Positions 11,640 through 23,934 of a stretch of 64,000 nucleotides of DNA are shown piece after piece. The stretch covers positions 19,555,043 through 19,619,042 of the forward strand of contig NC_058166.1 of the NCBI RefSeq assembly GCF_020080835.1, read 5' to 3'. Source of the DNA: Cotesia glomerata (Eukaryota > Arthropoda > Insecta > Hymenoptera > Braconidae). Under the pieces are notes generated by a model. That model did no database searches and had not been told where the DNA came from. It was given only the letters and a program-made list of their open reading frames with translations. Position numbers and translations under genes: made by a program. Each line of letters begins with the position of its first letter. Position 1 is the stretch's first letter.

Positions 11640-12410
11640 TGGGCTCAATATGACTATATATGGCTTTATATGATTATATCTGACCAGATATGGGTCAATC
11701 TGATCATATATGGCTGTATCTAGACAGATATGACCAGATATTTAGGCTTTACATGGCTACATCTGGTTTTATTTGACCATATCTGACTTGATATGGGTGA
11801 ATCTGATCATATATGGCCATATTTAGCCAGAAATCCTCATATATGGCCTTATATGCTCATATCTGGTCAGATATGACCAAATTCTGAGACTTGATATGGC
11901 TATATCCGATTTTATATGATCATATCTGACCTAATATGGGTCAATCTGATCATATGTGGCTGTATCTAGACAGATATGACCAGATATTTAAGCTTAACAT
12001 GGTTATATCTGGTTTTATATGGCCGTTTATGACCATATCTGACCTTATATGGGTGAATCTGATCATAAATGGCCATATTTAGCCAGAAATCCTAATATAT
12101 GGCTTCATTTGTTCATATCTGGCCAGATATGACCAGATTCTAAGGCTTAACATGGCTATATCTGGTTTTATATGGCCCTATATGACCATATCTGACCTGA
12201 AATGGGCCAATTTGATTCTATATGGCTATTCCTAGCCATATATGTCCTAATAATACCCAATTTTTAGACTTTACAGTACTATTTCTGGTTTTATATGACT
12301 AAATATGGCTTCCTTTGATAATATCTAGCTGCATATGACCATATCTGACCTAATATAGGTCAGTATGACCATATATGGTTATATCTAGCGAAATTTGGAT
12401 TTTTTTATTC
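11640..12410. repeat. Family C satellite array
   Basis: A degenerate tandem array of about 20-bp words such as GACCATATCTGACC, CATATATGGC and TCTGGTTTTATATG. A higher-order period of roughly 200-240 bp is suggested by the returning phrase CAGATATGACCAGAT followed by AGGCTTAACATGGC. It holds no stop-free coding sequence. A perfect CCATATATGG occurs near 12368. Confidence 0.85.
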
Positions 12411-14014
12411 ATTTTTATTCGTCGTAATTTATTTTTATAAAGACTCTCAAAGTTATCAACTCTCTTTCTAATTTATAATTAAATATTCATTTAAAAACTT
12501 GAATACACTAAAATACATCCTTTAATTCAATATTTAGAGTTATATTTTTGTCGCCAGACAATTTCTATCAATCCATCTTTAAAAGCTCTTTAAATATTAA
12601 AACCGACTAAAAGCATCTCGAGAATACAAAATAGTGTCATCAATTAATTTAATACAGAATCAGATAATAAATGTCTAAAATTAAATAAGTGTTCCACTGG
12701 TTCCCATTAAAGTTTATTAAATAAAATAAAATTTTTTAATAAAATCTTGAAAGGTTATCTGAGAAATTATCGGGTTTACTGACCTTATTACTCCTGGCGA
12801 ACCTTATTCAAGAATTATCCGAATCGAAAACGTTTGACGTAAAGCAAGTGCTTGATGGTTAACAATATGCAGTGATTAAATCTGGCTTCTATTACCCAAG
12901 GACTATAAGCTCTGTGGTTTAGCGTTCCAGGTTTCTAGCTCGAGCACTACGCCTGGAATATCCCCGTTGGTAGACTAGACGGAGTATTAGTAGTCGTAAC
13001 ACCAGTGCACTGCCTCGTGCCTCAAGATCTCCTGGAGAAATGCAGTTATACCTCGAACCAAAATTATATTGCATAACTCACCTCAACCTCAGCCCCTATT
13101 CTCTCTTCTCTCTTCTCTCAAGGCACTACCTCTAATTTATTAAATCTTTCTCGTTATCTTTCAATCTAAATCGTTATTATTTATTGTTTAACTTAAACTT
13201 TGTTTAAATATATATTAAAGTTATTATCAATTTCACTAATTAACGATATCAATAATGATATCGCTCGCCTCTTTTATGTTTATTTCGTCTATTAATTTTT
13301 AAAGTTACTCACAGAACTAACTTTTAATTAAACTCCAGACTTTTATCTCTTCTTTATCATTATTATTGTTATTATAATTCTTTCAAATATATTATTAACT
13401 CTTCTCAGTCTCGAGATGCATTTATTAATTTTTTTTTTATTTTTATTTTCAAGCGCTTTTAATAATAGAATAAATCTTTTAGTTGAAAAAAAAAAAAAAA
13501 TAATGTCTAAAGATAGTATTAAAAGATAGTTAAATTTAAATAGCGGGTGTGTAGGGCATATAATAATGTGTGCATTAGCAAAGTCGATGTATTATGTATT
13601 ACTGGTATAAGGTAACACGGTAGCTCCTTTTATCAGCGGTTCGACGTACATATCCAATCTCCCGATGGCTCTATTCCCTTACCTACACCTTTACAAGCCC
13701 GGCTTACATATATATTATATATTAGCTTATTCCTCATTTCTTATTCGGTCTCTTTGAGCGGGCCTAGCCTATCTACTATTCACCGTCGTTACCGTCGGCT
13801 CCGCAAATATTTGCTCTTTTAACTCACGCGGGACTCTTATAGCTCAGCTCGATTGATACCTTAGCTAGGAATTTAAGAAATTGTTATTTTAGAATTTTTG
13901 TAGAAAAATTTTTATTTCAAATGGCTTAATCTCTATTTTTTTTTAATTTTTATATTAATTAATAAAGATTGATTTAATAAAATTAATTTAATAATTGATA
14001 AAACTGTGAATTAA
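12411..14014. other. Non-repetitive stretch, no gene recognised
   Basis: AT-rich with a GC-balanced island at about 12770-13130 and another at about 13530-13860. A TCTCT-rich tract lies near 13100-13120 and a 15-base poly(A) at 13486-13500. No reading frame of note is present. Confidence 0.3.
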
Positions 14015-14670
14015 TTACAAATAAGCTTTTTAAAAGAGTCAAAATAATTGTATTTAATTTAAAACTTAATTTATTGAAGTTGATTCTTTACTAGTGAGAA
14101 GATTCAGCGTTAAAACGCCACCTGTTGAATTTTTTCACAACTAAATTTTATAAAAAAATTATATATGGACTTATTAAGTCATATATGGCCAATTTTTATT
14201 TTAAAACTAATATTAAGAAAGTTAACTGTCTAGTAGCGAGAAGAGTTAGCGACAAGACGCCGCCTGTTGAATTTTTTCAGAACTAACTTTTTTAAGAAAT
14301 TTATGTATGAGCTTAATAAGTCATATTATATGAAGTCATATATGGCCAATTTTTATTTTAAAACTAATATTAACAAAGTTAAATGTCTATAAGCGAGAAG
14401 ATTTAGCGACAAGACGCCACCTGTTGGATTTTTTCAGAACTAACTTTTATAAAAAATTATATATGGACTTATTAAGTCATATTAAGTTATATAATGTCAT
14501 AAATTGCCAATTTTTATTTTAAAACTAATATTAAGAAAGTTAACTGTCTAGTAGCGAGAAGATTTAGCGACAATACGCCAAATGTTGGATTTTTTCAGAA
14601 CTAACTTTCATAAAAAAATTTTATATGGACTTAGTAAGTCAAAATAAGCTTTAAGAAGTCATATATGGAC
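14015..14670 (-). repeat. Family A array, four units, reverse, with terminal motif
   Basis: It starts with TTACAAATAAGCTTTTTAAA at 14015, which is also the start of the copy at 48751 and which recurs in weaker form at other array edges; I read this as the element terminus. Unit cores are diverged (ACGCCACCT at 14115 and 14413, ACGCCGCCT at about 14258, ACGCCAAAT at about 14576). No exact AGGTGGCGC survives, so this array is one of the more decayed ones. Confidence 0.8.
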
Positions 14671-15358
14671 TTTTAGTAAAAATGTTAATAAATAATAGTG
14701 ACGTTGATGCATTCAGAGCTAAAAAATGTTATAAAAAAGTAGAAATAAAAAAATTCGCTCTATTTTGTGTTGAAGTTTGTTACGCGAGAAAGCTTGATAA
14801 AAATATTTAGATATGCCTTCATACAGATTCATGAGAAGCATTTCACGCGCGATGAGCTTCATTCAGTGTGAGCTAGAGAAGGTATAAAATTTCTGAAATA
14901 TAAATAAAAAGAAAAAAGTAAATAGAATATCAGAGATTTAAAATATTATTTTTTCAGTAGGCATATTCGCGGTGTTTTTATTTTCATTAATCCCGATACG
15001 GGGAAACGAATGTACGTGAAATACGTTAATATACTCAACGTATTCGTTTATCAGCAAACGGCACCCCCGTGGCTGAATTTTTAGCTTTTTTACTCTCGCC
15101 TTCCCTTATATTAATGTTGACTAGTACTGTTGCTGCCGCTGTAGACTGGACAGTTGTACTTGTATCAGCTCGTATAAATAACTTGGTGTTCGCTGACATG
15201 AATTTATGTGCTCATGGCGAAACGGTATTTAATGTTCGTTACACCAAATGTCTCGTTATGCCACCAGTGAAATTCATTTTGTATTAAGGCCTGATGCCCG
15301 ACAGGTCGTTGACATCTTACAAAAAATTCAAAATTCTCTGACTCTATTTTAAGAATTG
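14671..15358. other. Non-repetitive stretch, no gene recognised
   Basis: A 72-codon plus-strand frame (15069-15287) starts MAEFLAFLLSPSLILML, which resembles a hydrophobic leader, but the upstream context and remainder show no family. I list it only as a weak possibility. The rest is AT-rich. Confidence 0.25.
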
Positions 15359-15831
15359 TTTTCAGCAAAAATTTTTAATATATTTATTCTTCGCCTGGAT
15401 TTTCAGAAACTATATACTTTGAAGTATAAGTCATAATTATTTCATTAAAATTGAATTATATTATCAAATTCTTTCCTACGCTCCCATTTCTTCAAAATTT
15501 AACATTGATAATTCCAAGAATGTTAAAAATAAATTTTTAAATAATTTTTTTTTGTCAAAATTATTAATTTTTTTAATTCCTCGCCTGGATTCTTAAAAAC
15601 TACATACTCTGAAGTACACTTAGTAATTTTTTCATTTAAAAATAACAATTTTATCGACCTCTTTCCTGCGCCTTCAGTTTGCGAAAAAAAAACAAATGGT
15701 TGTAATTATTATTATAAAGGGATTTGAATAACAAACAAAGTGATCCTAATTAGCATGATCAATACATTTCCCGCGGTAGCACAGCCAATATCATCAGAAT
15801 ACTAACGCGCTTGCTAACAATACAAGAGAGG

Positions 15832-15832
15832 A

Positions 15833-15859
<27 letters not shown>
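15832..15859. repeat. (AG)n microsatellite
   Basis: A nearly perfect AG dinucleotide run inside the central region of the foldback-like element. Confidence 0.9.
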
Positions 15860-15861
<2 letters not shown>

Positions 15862-15864
<3 letters not shown>

Positions 15865-16669
15865 GTGATCGAAGCGTATTGCATGTTGTAGACGATATTG
15901 GACGTTATATACACAAGGGGTTAAACACAGCGGGTGCTGCAGGGAGCCAGTTTGATACCAGAAGGTGGAGGGAAATGTAGAAATGCCACGTAGAATTGCA
16001 GTAATATTGCGTATGACAGTGGTTGCGCTGGTTCCGCTGGGAATGCGGAAGTAATGATGTGGGATCGAACCTGAGCCACCAACCGCGTCAGAGTTCAATG
16101 GCGTTGGTGTAAACATGCCATTTAATTATTTAAGGGCCCACTGATGATTCCACTGCGATCGTTACGACTTACAGCAATTAAGGCACAAGATTTTAATTTT
16201 AATTGTTTGAAGAAATTATTTTTTAGCGTTCGAATGAATTGGAAAAATAATTCAGAGCGGAAAAAATAATAAAAAGTTGGGGGGTTGTTTTATCAATCTT
16301 AATGCTTCGTGACAGAACTTTTTAGGAGCGATTCTTAAAGGAGTTGTGTGCAGTTTAATAAATCTTGGCAGCAGGTAGGAGGCGCCGGTGTTAGAAGTTG
16401 AATAACCGTGACATTAATAATAATTAGGCACCAGCTTTTATTTTTTTTTTCATCCCCGCAATATTTTTTATAAATTTCCCCGAGGTCGAGACCAAGTTTA
16501 TCTCCGCGAGTAAATCACAGCGCAGTTGCTCAATTGGAAAATAACTTTACGGTAAAAAAAGCATAATGAAATACAGGTGCTGTTAAATGTTATTATTTAT
16601 CGATGGATTGTTGTTTCATGAGTTGGTTTTTTTATTAAACTTTTATACTAAAATTTGGGATGTCGATTT
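15862..16669. other. Central region of the foldback-like element
   Basis: GC-balanced. A 100-codon minus-strand frame (15814-16116) runs into the AG microsatellite and has no family. On the minus strand GGTTCGATCCC near 16060 resembles a Pol III B box, but the flanks cannot fold as a T arm and no properly spaced A box is visible, so neither a tRNA nor a tRNA-derived SINE is supported. Confidence 0.35.
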
Positions 16670-17376
16670 TTGAGAAATGGGGATGTAGGAAACAAGTTGA
16701 TAAAATAATTCAATTTTAATGAAAAAATTACTAAGTATACTTCAAAGTATGTAGTTTCTAAGAATCCAGGCGAAGAATTGAAATAGTTAATAATTTTGGA
16801 AGAAAAAAATTATTTAAAAATTAATTATTTGAATTTTTTACATCATTATCGAAAAATTTTTTTAATTGGAGGCGTAAGAAAGAAGTAATTAAAATAATTA
16901 TTTTTTAATAAAAAAATTACCATATATTCTTCAAAGTATGTACTTTCTAAGAATCCAAACGAAGAATTTTTAAAATTAATTATTTTGAAAGAAAAAATTA
17001 TTTAAAAATTAATTATTTGAATTTTTTACATCATTATCGGAAAATTTTTTTAATTAAAGGCGTAGGAAAGAAGTAATTAAAATAATTATTTTTTAATGAA
17101 AAAATTACCATATATTCTTCAAAGTATGTACTTTCTAAGAATCCAAACGAAGAATTTTTAAAGTTAATTATTTTGAAAGAAAAAATTATTTAAAAATTAA
17201 TTATTTGAATTTATGGCATTATTTTCGGAAATTTTTTAAAACTGGGGGCGTAGGAAAGAAGTAGTTAAAATAATTATTTAAAAATGAAAAAATTACTACA
17301 TATACTTCAAAGTATGTAGTTTTTAAGAATCCCGACGAAGAATAAATAAATCGAAAAGTTTAGCTAAAAAAAAATA

Positions 17377-18179
17377 TGTTTTGCTCGATAACTTGTCAGC
17401 GAATTAAAATGATGAAACCATATAAAAAAATAATTAAAAAAGTTTATGAATTTGAGATCCAAAGTAAAGTCTTACAAAATTAATTCATCCATTCTCTTGG
17501 AGTCTGTAAAGACGAGTAGAGAGCTTTTTCCGTATAAAAATGAAAGCCGGAAGAGGAAAGTACAGTACTAGTACACCAATAGTGACGGCTAAGTAAACTG
17601 CGGTGGAAGGAGCGGAGGGATATGATGAGAATTTTACGACGGTAAACCCCAAGCCTGAGGAGCCGGTAAGGAGTGGGTGCAGGATATTGCGATGGGTGAC
17701 CTTATTTCTCAAGTGTTCCACCAGTGTAATTGTTTTCCTCAGAGACAGGTACACAAGCTTTATACCCACCTCTGTTTTCAATCCAAACTCGCATTCCTAG
17801 ATTTCCTGTATCTCACCCTCTTGCCCTCTCGACCTCTACCCTGTTCCGACTTCTTATTCCTCTCTTTGAAACCTATTTTTGCTCAGCTCAAGTTACCCTA
17901 CCCATCTTATTAAACTTTCGAATTCCCAGATAAAATCCCATAAACGTCAGTACCACTAGCGCACACCGGGATTAAAATTTATTTACACCGATAAAAAATA
18001 CCAAGTGTATACATAAACTAAAATTATTATTTACACTCTTTTTAGATCGTGTTTTTCCTAAAGTCCCAGATAAATTGACTCTTGACACTCTGTACTTTCG
18101 CGATTAAAAAATAAGTTACAACTTTGTGAATAATAATAATTTTATACAATATATTTTCTGTAGACTGGTTAATACTATA
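17377..18179. other. GC-balanced island, no gene recognised
   Basis: From about 17490 to 17940 the sequence is GC-balanced and pyrimidine-rich on the plus strand. Overlapping frames of 65-98 codons exist on both strands (17485-17933), as is common in such islands. None shows a domain. It could be regulatory or untranslated sequence. Confidence 0.3.
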
Positions 18180-18540
18180 AATCTGAATTTTTTTTTATTG
18201 GCTGTCCAGTCTATTGCACGAATTTTTTTAACTAATTATTTATCTAATAATTTATAATACCGTTCGCCTGTATTCCCTACAGGCATAAACGATTTTGAAA
18301 TTCATATATAAAATTGTCATTAAAGGTAAATTTGACTGAAAAAATAATTCGGACGGCCCAGACCAGGAATTATATTTTTTCAGTCAAATTTACCTTTAAT
18401 AACAAATTTACATACGAATTTTAAAATCGTTTATGCCTGTAGGGAATACAGGCGAACGATATTATAAATTATTAGATAAATAATTAGTTAAAAAAATTCG
18501 TGCAATAGACTGGACAGCCAATAAAAAAGAAATTCAGATT
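18180..18540. mobile_element. Family F long hairpin
   Basis: Left arm 18180-18349 and right arm 18368-18540 are complementary over about 170 bp with few differences, around an 18-nt loop (CGGACGGCCCAGACCAGG). Landmarks in each arm are TTGGCTGTCCAGTCTA near the outside, GCCTGTA.TCCCTACAGGC in the middle and TTTGACTGAAAAAATAATT next to the loop. A single arm plus loop recurs at about 55301. The right arm directly abuts a family B array. No coding capacity is present. Confidence 0.85.
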
Positions 18541-20330
18541 AATAATAATAATGTTTTAGGAGTTATGGTCATTTTTATAGTGACTAGATAATGAGTCTTA
18601 CTTAAGACACCATATCTCTTAAAATACTTGAGATAGGTCCATAGTATAAAAACGTTTTTTATAGGAAATTTCCTCAGCTACAATTTTTCCTAAAAATTGA
18701 TATTTTAGAAGTTGTAATTATTTTTTTTAGGAACTAAATAATAATAGTTCATTGTTTCGCTATCTGAGCAATATTTAAGTCACATCTTAGGTTATATCTC
18801 CTAAAATATTAAAAATAGACCCTTAGTACAAAAATGTTTTTAATAGGAAATTTCCTAAGCTACAATTTTTAATTCTTATAATTGTTCCAAATTCAATATT
18901 TGAGGAATTATGACCATTTTTAATAATGACTAAACCATGATTCTTTATTTTTGAATATTTATGACTATTTAAACATTTATTAAGTTCCTATATCTCCTAA
19001 AATATTAAAAATAGACCCGTAGTACAAAAACGTTCTTCATAGGAAATTTCCTAAGCTACATTTTTTAATTCTTATAATTTTTCTAAAATCAGTATTTTAG
19101 GAGTTATGACCATTTTTAATAATGAATAAACCATGATTCTTTATTTTTGAATATTTATCACTATTTAAACATTGATAAAATTCCTATATCTCCTAAAATA
19201 TTAAAAATAGACCTTTAGTACAAAAACGTTTTTAATAGGAAATTTCCTGAGCTACAATTTTTTATGCTTATAATTTTCCTAAAATCAATATTTTAGGAGT
19301 TATGGCCATTTTTAAGAATGACTATTATGATTTTTTATTTTTTACTATTTTTGACTATATAAGCATTGATTAAGTTCCTATATCTCCTGAAATATTGAAG
19401 ATAGCCCTATAGTATAAAAACGTTTTTTGTAGGAAATTTCCTCAGCTACAATTTTAGTCTTACAATTTTTCCAAGAAATTGATATTTAAGGAGTTATAGT
19501 CATTTTTTTTAGGAACTAAATGATAATTGTTCATTTTTTCGCTATTTGAGCACTGTTTAAGTCACATCTTAGGTTATATCTCCTATAATATTGAAGATAG
19601 ACCCATAGTACAAAAACGTTTTTTATTGAAAATTTCCTAAGCTACAATTTTTGATGCTTATAATTTTTCTAAAATCAATATTTTAGAAGTTATGACCATT
19701 TTTAATAATGACTAAATAATGATTTTTTAGTTTTTACTATATAAACATTGATTAAGTTCCTATATCTCCTAAAATATTGAAGATAGCCCCATAATATAAA
19801 AAGTTTTTAATAGGAAATTTCCTCAGCTACAATTTTAGTCCTACAATTTTTCCAAGAAATTGATATTTTAGGAGTTATAGTCATTTTTTTTAGGAACTGA
19901 ATGATAATTGTTCATTTTTTCGTTATCTGAGTACTATTTAATTCTCATGCTAAGTTATATCTCCTAAAATATTGAAGATAGACCCATAGTACAAAAACGT
20001 TTTTAATAGGAAATTTCCTGAGCTACAATTTTTGATTCTTATAATTTATCCAAAATCAATATTTTAGGAGTTATGATCATTTTTAATAATGACTATAATG
20101 ATTTTTTATTTTTTACTATTTTTGACTATATGAGCATTGATTAAGTTCCTATATCTCCTAAAATATTGAAGATAGTCCTATAGTATAAAAACGTTTTTTG
20201 TAGGAAATTTCCAAAGCTACATTTTAAGTCTTACAATTTTTCGATAAAATCATTATTTTAAAAGTTACAGCCATTTTTAGACTAACTAGAAAAATATTCA
20301 ATATCAAATCCGAAAATTTTTTTTACAAAT
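18541..20330 (+). repeat. Family B array, nine units
   Basis: Tandem units with the landmark ATATCTCCTAAAATATT at about 18611, 18793, 18991, 19183, 19378, 19578, 19763, 19960 and 20155, giving a mean period near 193 bp. Each unit then reads GAAGATAGACCCATAGTA, CAAAAACGTTTTTTATAGGA, AATTTCCTAAGCTACAATTT and TCAATATTTTAGGAGTTATG. The last segment is the complement of the landmark, so every monomer contains an inverted pair of about 15 bp. The array is plainly non-coding. Confidence 0.92.
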
Positions 20331-21084
20331 AATAACAATAGTCTACTTAGAAGCTTTTTTTCCAGATTTTGTAAATTCAGCAAAGTCAGAGCTTTAGAAT
20401 CCTCCAAAAAAGTGTAAAGATCCTGGGCTTGAGCTTAAGAAAAAAGTAGTTAGCAGGAGACATTAGTGGCGGCAACTGGGGCAATTCAACTTTTATCTTT
20501 TTATCTTTCTCGGTCTTGGGAGTCTCTTATTTTCCGTTATCGTTATCGTTCTTATTCTCCTCCTCGGCTCTATACTACATTCTCGGTCTCTTAGCTCGGA
20601 ACCTCGCAGCACTGCGCACACAGTACTGACAACTTGTACTCTGCACCTCAATGAGAATCAATAGCGAAACGGTGGTACCTGCCGCGTGAGCCACCACCGA
20701 GAAACTTCTATCCATGTGTTTATTTATTTTATCCATTTTATCCATCAGCCGCCATTTTTTTCCGGTTAATATTTTATCAATTTTTACATTATTTTATTTT
20801 ATGCACCGAAATTTCAATATTTAAATTTATTATTAAATTATTGAATCTCAACATATACAGTTCATTTTTGAGTACAGCAAGTCGATACTCGTGTTTCGGG
20901 TTATTTAATATTAAACGGCTCATAACGTGCCCTAAATTCGCTGCTAATCGGTTGACGTGTTATCGATAATTAAAGGCTCAGCGTTTTTATCTGTCGATTA
21001 ATTTTCATATTTAGAACAAAGGCTTGGAAAATTAAGATTGAAGAGCGCTTTAGTGATTTTTTGATGCTTTTATTTTTAAGAGAA
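20331..21084. other. GC-balanced island, no gene recognised
   Basis: Mixed sequence with a GC-balanced part at about 20430-20720. No reading frame of note, no shared repeat and no RNA gene is recognised. Confidence 0.3.
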
Positions 21085-21500
21085 TTTTTTTTTAAATCAA
21101 ATTTTTAATAAATTAATTTAATTACAAAAAAAATAATTTAAATTTACTTTTTAATATTTTAAATGATTATTAATTATTAATTTTTAATAAATTAATTTAT
21201 TTAAAGGAAAATAATTGGAATTTATTTTTAAATATTTTAAATAATTATTAATTATTAATTTTTTATTAAATTTATAAATTTTTTTTAACAATAAAAAGTT
21301 GAAAAAAAAATTTTTTAAATAAAAGAAAAATTTTTTTTTAAGAAAAAAAAATTCTAATTTTGTAAAAAATTTATTAATTTAATAAAAAATTAATAATTAT
21401 TTGAAATATTAAAGAATAAATTTCAATTATTTTTTTGTATTCAAATTAATTTATTAAAAAAATTTTTTTTTAAATTATTAGTTAATTAAATACAAAAAAA
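21085..21500. repeat. AT-only foldback structure with duplicated arm
   Basis: The left side contains two tandem copies of about 98 bp (landmarks AATAAATTAATTTA and AATAATTATTAATTATTAAT). The right side, from about 21365, reads as the complement (AAAAAATTAATAATTATTTG...AAATTAATTTATT). A purine/pyrimidine-skewed centre (21290-21360) separates them. Low complexity makes the exact ends uncertain. Confidence 0.55.
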
Positions 21501-22187
21501 AATAAATAAATAATTAGATATAATTTTATTACTAAATTTTCTGCAAACTAAGCAATTAACGAAGATACTATTACTACTCTAAAACTGGACGATGAACGTT
21601 AAAACAAAAAGAAAATTTAATGTACCATCGACAGATAAATGTACAAAACCCGAGAGAGTAAAAAAAAATTTATAGTTTTAAAAAAATCGGTATCTTTGTT
21701 ACGCTCGCCGTAAAGTTGATACGTCTGTTGGTAAAAGACATAAACTTTGTGTGTGTGTATGTGTGTGCACCAGAATTCCGAGCGTGAATAGCCGGGAAAA
21801 AAGTGTAAAAAATAAAAATAAAAAAAGATAGTATAAAGGGAAAATGTAACCGAGTTTTTCCACGTAGTGGTGTATTGCGTGCTGACCAATGATTAACACA
21901 ACTCTCGTATCCTCTGACTTATCTTACATACATATAAATATATATACAGACGTTGATATGTAAACGCGTTTACATTATCGTAAATTCAACTTTTTATTCG
22001 CGGTCTGTCCGGCGTAAAATAGAAATATTCCGATATTTACACGGCAAAGACGGACGCGAAGATAACGGAGTGATAATAAAAATTGAATAATCGATGTGCA
22101 GGCTTCTACCATTGGGACTAATGTCAAGAAAAAATTTTAGTTGAAAAAAATGAGCAATATTGTAATCTATAAAGAGAATAAGATTTT
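21501..22187. other. Non-repetitive stretch with a GT tract
   Basis: GTGTGTGTGTATGTGTGTG lies at 21748-21767. Minus-strand frames of 66-90 codons (21617-22197) overlap one another and include low-complexity F/Y-rich translation of AT sequence. No gene is supported. Confidence 0.3.
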
Positions 22188-23040
22188 TCATTCTCACCGA
22201 TAGTCAATTTATTATAAGTATTTAGGCTGCATTCGAAAATGCTGTATCTCTCGACACATAATTAAGAAATGACCTTTTACCTTGTGAAATATTGACATTT
22301 TTGAAGATATAAGCTCACTCCGACATTACATTTATCAAGACCTTTCATTTGAGTACCCACATCAATTTTTCATATATTTTATATATTTATATATTTCACA
22401 AATACCATATATATAAAATATATAAAAATTTCCATGTGGGTACTTGAATGAAAGGTCTCAATGATTGTAACATCAAGATGAGCTTATATCTTTAAAAATG
22501 TCAATAATTAATAAATGACCTTGTATCTTATCAACTATTGACATTTTTGAAGATATAAGCTCGATCCGACATTACATTTATCAAGACCTTTCATTTGAGT
22601 ACCCACATCAATTTTTCATATATTTTATATATTTATATATTTCACAAATACCATAGATATAAAATATATAAAAATTTCCATGTGGGTACTTAAATGAAAG
22701 GTCTCAATGAGTGTAACATGGGGATGAGCTTTTATCTTTAAAAATGTCAATAATTCAGAAATGACCTTGTATCTTGTAAACTATTTACATTTCTAAAGAT
22801 ATAAGCTCACCCCGACATTACACTAATCGAGAACTTTCATTTGAGTACCCACATACGTATTTTTCATATATTTTTTTTATATTTATGTATATGTATATAT
22901 GAAAAATATATAAAAAATGCATGTGGGTACTCAAATGAAAGCTCTTGATGAGTGTAACATCGGGATGAGCTTATATCTTTAAAAATGGCAGTAATTAAGA
23001 AATGGTCTTGTATCTTGTGAACTATTGACATTTTTTTTAA
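22188..23040. repeat. Family D array: three palindromic units plus a partial fourth
   Basis: After a lead of about 100 bp (TCTCACCGATAGTCAATTTA, then GCTGCATTCGAAAATGCT) come three hairpins at about 22290-22506, 22535-22750 and 22781-22992. Each left arm runs TGACATTTTTGAAGATATAA, GCTC, ACATTAC, CTTTCATTTGAGTACCCACA. The right arm is its complement, ending ATATCTTTAAAAATGTCAAT. The centres are pure AT (ATATATTTATATATTTCAC). A fourth unit starts at about 23022 and is cut off. The lead recurs at 52.17 kb. Confidence 0.88.
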
Positions 23041-23934
23041 ATTTCAGTTTTTTTTTTACAAAAATCTTGTTTTTAATCTAAAAACTCTAATTTGACCTCC
23101 TCTCTTCTTCCGTATGGAGGAAGTAGAGGAGTATACTTCCTGTCAATATCAAAAATAGTTTTGGTTGAGTGACATTTGGTAACTAATGGATCGAAAGCAC
23201 ATTGCCAACAGGTCGATTCATTGTTTACCATGCCTGCAGAAGTTTAATGTGTATATAGGTACCGACTGGTGGTGGTGCTCCGAAGTAACGTGTGCTCACC
23301 TGCATTGATCTCCCATTCGAATTTCATTGCATGGAAACCGTGGTAGTGCCTGTCGAAGTACGCTTAAAAGCTCAACCGATTTTATATTCGCACAAGAGTT
23401 GAATAATAAGTGCTCGATTGAAAGCACACCGGAATATATACTTAAATTCTATTCGCTGAATATTCACTAGTTTAATTTTGTATTCAAACTTTACTCTTAT
23501 AGCCCATTACACATACATACATATGTATATATGGAGTTTTTATTAGTATGGCGTCATTCACACCCATGTCTAGGAGCAAGTAAGTCTTAATTGCTTCATA
23601 ATAGATGCGAGAATTTTTCAAAAAACAAAAAAAAAATATTTATTCGAAATGTCGATGAATAAAAAGAAATCATGTTTCTATTTATTATAATATTTTTTAT
23701 TTACAACACGATTGATCCTTACATAAATAACACGCCAGAATTTCGTATATATTTTATCACAATATTTTCCTCACGATGCGCCGCGAGATAAGAAATAACG
23801 TTAAGACCTCTCGACATATTGATATTCTGTCTGTAGACCCAACGAAGTAAACACGTAATCGATTTTGTGGTGTCTCTTCCCTACGTGTCATTTTTAATGT
23901 TCTATAAATAATAATAATAATAACTATTATTTTT
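23041..23934. other. Non-repetitive stretch with a short hairpin
   Basis: A short inverted repeat at 23101-23135 (CTCCTCTCTTCTTCC, 4-nt loop, GGAGGAAGTAGAGGAG) pairs over 15 bp with one bulge and one G-T pair. The remainder is GC-balanced to about 23420 and AT-rich later. No gene is recognised. Confidence 0.35.

Larger units (their letters stand above)
15359..17376. mobile_element. Foldback-like element with tandem-repeat inverted arms
   Basis: The left arm (15359 to about 15680) holds two units reading CTTCGCCTGGATT...TTGAAGTATA. The right arm (about 16670-17376) holds four units of the same sequence in the opposite orientation (TTCAAAGTATGTAGTTTCTA...GAATCC...CGAAGAA). The period is 187-190 bp on both sides. 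Homology between the arms continues to the outer edges (CGAAGAATAAATA followed by AAAA.TTT.GCT). The centre of about 1 kb is not repetitive and has no transposase. Arms made of tandem subrepeats are the hallmark of Foldback-type elements; the assignment is structural only. Confidence 0.65.

Noticed and set aside
15069..15287. Secreted protein gene starting with a hydrophobic leader
   Set aside because: Only the first 20 codons look leader-like. There is no supporting start context, domain or exon structure, and AT-rich DNA often yields such hydrophobic starts.
16050..16075. tRNA gene or tRNA-derived SINE (GGTTCGATCCC on the minus strand)
   Set aside because: The flanking bases do not form a T-stem, there is no matching acceptor stem and no A box at the right distance.
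18541..20330. CRISPR array
   Set aside because: Repeats of about 193 bp are continuous, diverged and without unique spacers, in eukaryotic-type DNA. This is satellite DNA.
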